Source: Atribacterota bacterium
Lineage (GTDB): Bacteria; Atribacterota; Phoenicimicrobiia; Phoenicimicrobiales; Stramentimicrobiaceae
Reading direction: 5' to 3'
NCBI GenBank assembly: GCA_028717805.1
Contig: JAQUNC010000024.1
Span: 1-35,471, forward strand
DNA: 35,471 nucleotides
Under the pieces are notes generated by a model that searched no databases, had not been told where the DNA came from, and was given only the letters and a program-made list of their open reading frames with translations. Within the stretch, counting starts at the first letter, position 1, and every line of letters starts with the position of its first letter. Of this stretch, positions 33,192 to 35,471 are shown piece after piece. Position numbers and translations under genes: made by a program.

Positions 33192-34539
33192 AGAGTGTGG
33201 CGTTTTTGGTATTTACCATAAAAATCTGAAGAGCAATATAGCTCAATTAAGCTATTTAGGACTCTTTGCTCTTCAACATAGAGGACAGGAGAGTGCCGGT
33301 ATCGCTGTCAGTAATGGTAAGAATATATTGATTTATCGAGATCTAGGACTGGTAGCTGAAGTTTTCAAGGAAGGCATATTGAACACCTTACAGGGAATAG
33401 CTTCTATCAGTCATGTACGGTACTCCACTACTGGTTCTAATAGCTGGGAAAATAGTCAACCAATATTGCAACAATTTACTGGTGGTTCTTTTGCTCTGGC
33501 TCATAATGGTCATCTAATTAATCAGAGTGAGTTGAGAGCAATACTGGAATCACATGATAAGAATCCAAGCAATTGTCAAACTGATAGCCAATTGATCTGT
33601 AAGTTAATTGAAGTAACTAAAGAAAAGGATATAGAAAAGGCCTTAGAGAAGATAGTGCTACAATTAAAGGGTGCCTTTTGCCTGGTTCTTTTGACAGAAG
33701 ATAAATTGATAGGTTTAAGAGATGCTCATGGTTTTCACCCTCTTGTTTTAGGAAAGACAAGAGATGGCTTTGTTTTAGCATCAGAAGATAGTGCTTTCTC
33801 CATAATAGAGGCTCAATATTTGAGAGAAATACAACCTGGAGAAATGATAGTAATTGAAAAGAACAATTATAAGGCGAAACAAATACTTCCTTGCACTAAA
33901 AAGAATTTATGTATTTTTGAACATGTTTATTTTGCTCGTCCTGATAGTAATGTTTTTAGAGAAAATGTTGCCGCGATACGGGAAAGGATCGGTCAAAGAT
34001 TAGCTCAAGAACAGCCAGCTAAAGCCGATATAGTTATTTCGGTTCCTGACTCAGGGCGATTTGCCGCATTAGGGTATGCTCATAAAGTTGGTATACCCTA
34101 CCAGGAAGGTTTATTGAAAAACCCTTATATAGGTAGAACTTTTATTCAACCCAATCAGGCGTTGAGAGAATATTCAGTTAAAATAAAACTCTCCGCAATT
34201 GTCAGTATTGTAACAGGGAAAAGAATAGTTATGGTAGATGATTCAATTGTCAGGGGAACTACCAGCCGTAAATTAGTGAAATTATTAAAGAAATCAGGAG
34301 CAAGGGAAGTACATGTTAGAGTTAGTTCTCCTCCTGTAAATTTTCCCTGTCATTATGGTATTGATACACCCAATCAAGAAGAGTTGTGGGCTAATCGTTT
34401 TTCAATTGAGAAGATAAGACAATGGATTGGAGCGGATTCCCTGGGGTATATCAGTCTGGAGGGATTGACTGGAGTTTTTGAGAAGAATAAACCTTCTGAT
34501 TTTTGTACTGCCTGTTTCAGTGGTGAATATCCATTATAG
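33184..34539 (+). CDS. purF: Amidophosphoribosyltransferase, Fe-S type
   Basis: The 451-residue committed enzyme of purine synthesis begins MHEECGVFGIY. Removal of a 4-residue propeptide would expose the N-terminal Cys nucleophile (Cys5). The PRPP loop is VMVDDSIVRGTTS. Cysteines matching the 4Fe-4S ligands of the Bacillus-type enzyme are seen in NLCIFEHVYFARPDS, NFPCHYGIDTP and FCTACFSGEYPL (two there), so it is probably oxygen-sensitive. The ATG overlaps the TGA end of purL copy 2 by eight bases. Confidence 0.95.
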   Translation: MHEECGVFGIYHKNLKSNIAQLSYLGLFALQHRGQESAGIAVSNGKNILIYRDLGLVAEVFKEGILNTLQGIASISHVRYSTTGSNSWENSQPILQQFTGGSFALAHNGHLINQSELRAILESHDKNPSNCQTDSQLICKLIEVTKEKDIEKALEKIVLQLKGAFCLVLLTEDKLIGLRDAHGFHPLVLGKTRDGFVLASEDSAFSIIEAQYLREIQPGEMIVIEKNNYKAKQILPCTKKNLCIFEHVYFARPDSNVFRENVAAIRERIGQRLAQEQPAKADIVISVPDSGRFAALGYAHKVGIPYQEGLLKNPYIGRTFIQPNQALREYSVKIKLSAIVSIVTGKRIVMVDDSIVRGTTSRKLVKLLKKSGAREVHVRVSSPPVNFPCHYGIDTPNQEELWANRFSIEKIRQWIGADSLGYISLEGLTGVFEKNKPSDFCTACFSGEYPL

Positions 34540-34743
34540 TATAGAACAAGTAATGAGTGATCAGTGATTGGTGATAAGTAATTAGCGGTAAGCCAAAATA
34601 ATGCTAAAATATAAGAATGGATAAATTTTTAGTTTAAAGAACTATGTGGTAATCTTGGTATTTTAAACTCGAAATTTGATACACTCAACCTAGAACTTCT
34701 CTGCCCTGTATTTTAACATAAAAGAAAGGATTAATAGTATAAA
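34540..34743. other. Gap between purF and purM with a short degenerate repeat
   Basis: The stretch 34549-34586 is a run of similar units (AGTAATGAGTGATCAGTG, then ATTGGTGATAAGTAATTAG), resembling gene-edge degenerate repeats found in some AT-rich genomes. No terminator or promoter consensus is obvious. AAAGGA lies 12-14 bases before the purM start. Confidence 0.4.
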
Positions 34744-35471
34744 ATGAGTGAGATTTATAAGAAGGCAGGAGTTGATATTGAGTTGGCAAATAATATTATT
34801 AATAAGGTTACTCCAATGATTCATGCTACACACATACCAGGTGTTCTGAGCAAAATTGGTCATTTTGCCGGATTATTCTCTATAGCCCATGAAAAAATTG
34901 AAGATCCAGTTTTAGTTTCTGGTACCGATGGTGTCGGTACTAAACTAATGATAGCAAATTTATTAAACCAACATGATACCATTGGAATTGATTTAGTAGC
35001 AATGTGTGTCAACGATATCATGACTTGTGGTGCCAAGCCGATATTCTTTTTGGATTATCTGGCTACTGGTAAATTAAATGAAGGCAAGATGGTTAGTATT
35101 ATAAAAGGAATTACCGAAGGCTGTAAAATTGCTGGCTGCGCTTTATTAGGAGGGGAAACTGCAGAAATGCCTGGATTTTATAGAGATGGAGAGTACGATT
35201 TATCAGGTTTTGCTGTAGGAATTGTTGATCGGAAAAAGATTATAACTGGATGTGATATTGTTCCAGGAGATCTTGTCATTGGATTAGCCTCCTCTGGACT
35301 GCATAGCAATGGATATTCTCTGGTGAGGAAAATATTTTTAGCAGAAGGAAAATTGAGTTTAACAAAAAAAGTGTCGCTTCTAAATGTGACATTGGGAGAA
35401 GAACTTCTTAGAGCTACCAGAATCTACATATCAACAGTTTTAACTTTGTTAAAAGAATTTCAAATTAAAGG
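34744..35471 (+). CDS. purM: AIR synthetase (partial, cut by window end)
   Basis: The 242 visible codons are open to the edge. MSEIYKKAGVDIELANNIIN is the normal PurM start. SGTDGVGTKLMIA, DLVAMCVNDIMTCGAKPIFFLDY, LLGGETAEMPGFY and GLASSGLHSNGYSLVRK are the family blocks. It closes the imidazole ring (FGAM to AIR). About 100 residues are missing beyond the window. It belongs to the same gene set as purF, with a 204-base gap between them. Confidence 0.93.
   Translation, partial: MSEIYKKAGVDIELANNIINKVTPMIHATHIPGVLSKIGHFAGLFSIAHEKIEDPVLVSGTDGVGTKLMIANLLNQHDTIGIDLVAMCVNDIMTCGAKPIFFLDYLATGKLNEGKMVSIIKGITEGCKIAGCALLGGETAEMPGFYRDGEYDLSGFAVGIVDRKKIITGCDIVPGDLVIGLASSGLHSNGYSLVRKIFLAEGKLSLTKKVSLLNVTLGEELLRATRIYISTVLTLLKEFQIK

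Overview
AT-rich, gene-dense sequence from an anaerobic bacterium. The oxygen-sensitive type of PurF (four Fe-S cysteines), a PurSQL-type FGAM synthase, corrinoid-activation proteins and a tandem purine-sensing leader all fit an anaerobe of the Firmicutes/Atribacterota type. The sequence alone does not settle the phylum. Almost everything is on the + strand, mostly with strong AGGAGG ribosome sites. TTG and GTG starts are frequent.

Region 1 (1-4516) looks like corrinoid/methionine chemistry. It holds a stand-alone homocysteine S-methyltransferase domain, a decayed MFS transporter, a RACo-like ferredoxin/ASKHA protein and a methionine-synthase-activation-domain protein. The first 37 bases probably hold the start of a divergent gene.

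Region 2 (about 5160-25500) is an accessory island with a sulfur theme. A GntR/HutC-type regulator sits behind a consensus promoter carrying tandem GTATAGAC operators. It is followed by a sulfatase-fold enzyme, a PAPS-reductase/CysD-like PP-loop protein and a second sulfatase-fold enzyme. Both sulfatase-fold proteins have Thr where the formylglycine Cys/Ser should be. Next come a tripartite tricarboxylate transporter (tctC, tctB, tctA) interrupted by an iron alcohol dehydrogenase, a class III aminotransferase, and a taurine/sulfonate-like ABC importer with two different ATPases and two different permeases. Then follow ATP sulfurylase (Sat), a 95-residue orphan, a DASS anion transporter split by an in-frame TGA, a TauE/SafE permease and a remnant of a second sat. 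I infer a substrate-specific organosulfur or sulfate-ester uptake and processing island. The substrate is unknown.

Region 3 (about 25740-35471) is a purine biosynthesis operon: purE-purC-purS-purQ-purL-purL'-purF-purM (purM is cut by the window end). It is led by a strong promoter and a tandem guanine-PRPP riboswitch. The two P1 helices share three bases, and the PRPP aptamer competes with a rho-independent terminator. Two full-length purL genes lie side by side and have diverged.

The most interesting items are the sulfur island with its Thr-type sulfatase-fold pair, the asymmetric ABC ATPase pair, the tandem riboswitch with a variant guanine aptamer, long perfect hairpins after both solute-binding-protein genes, and the paired purL genes.
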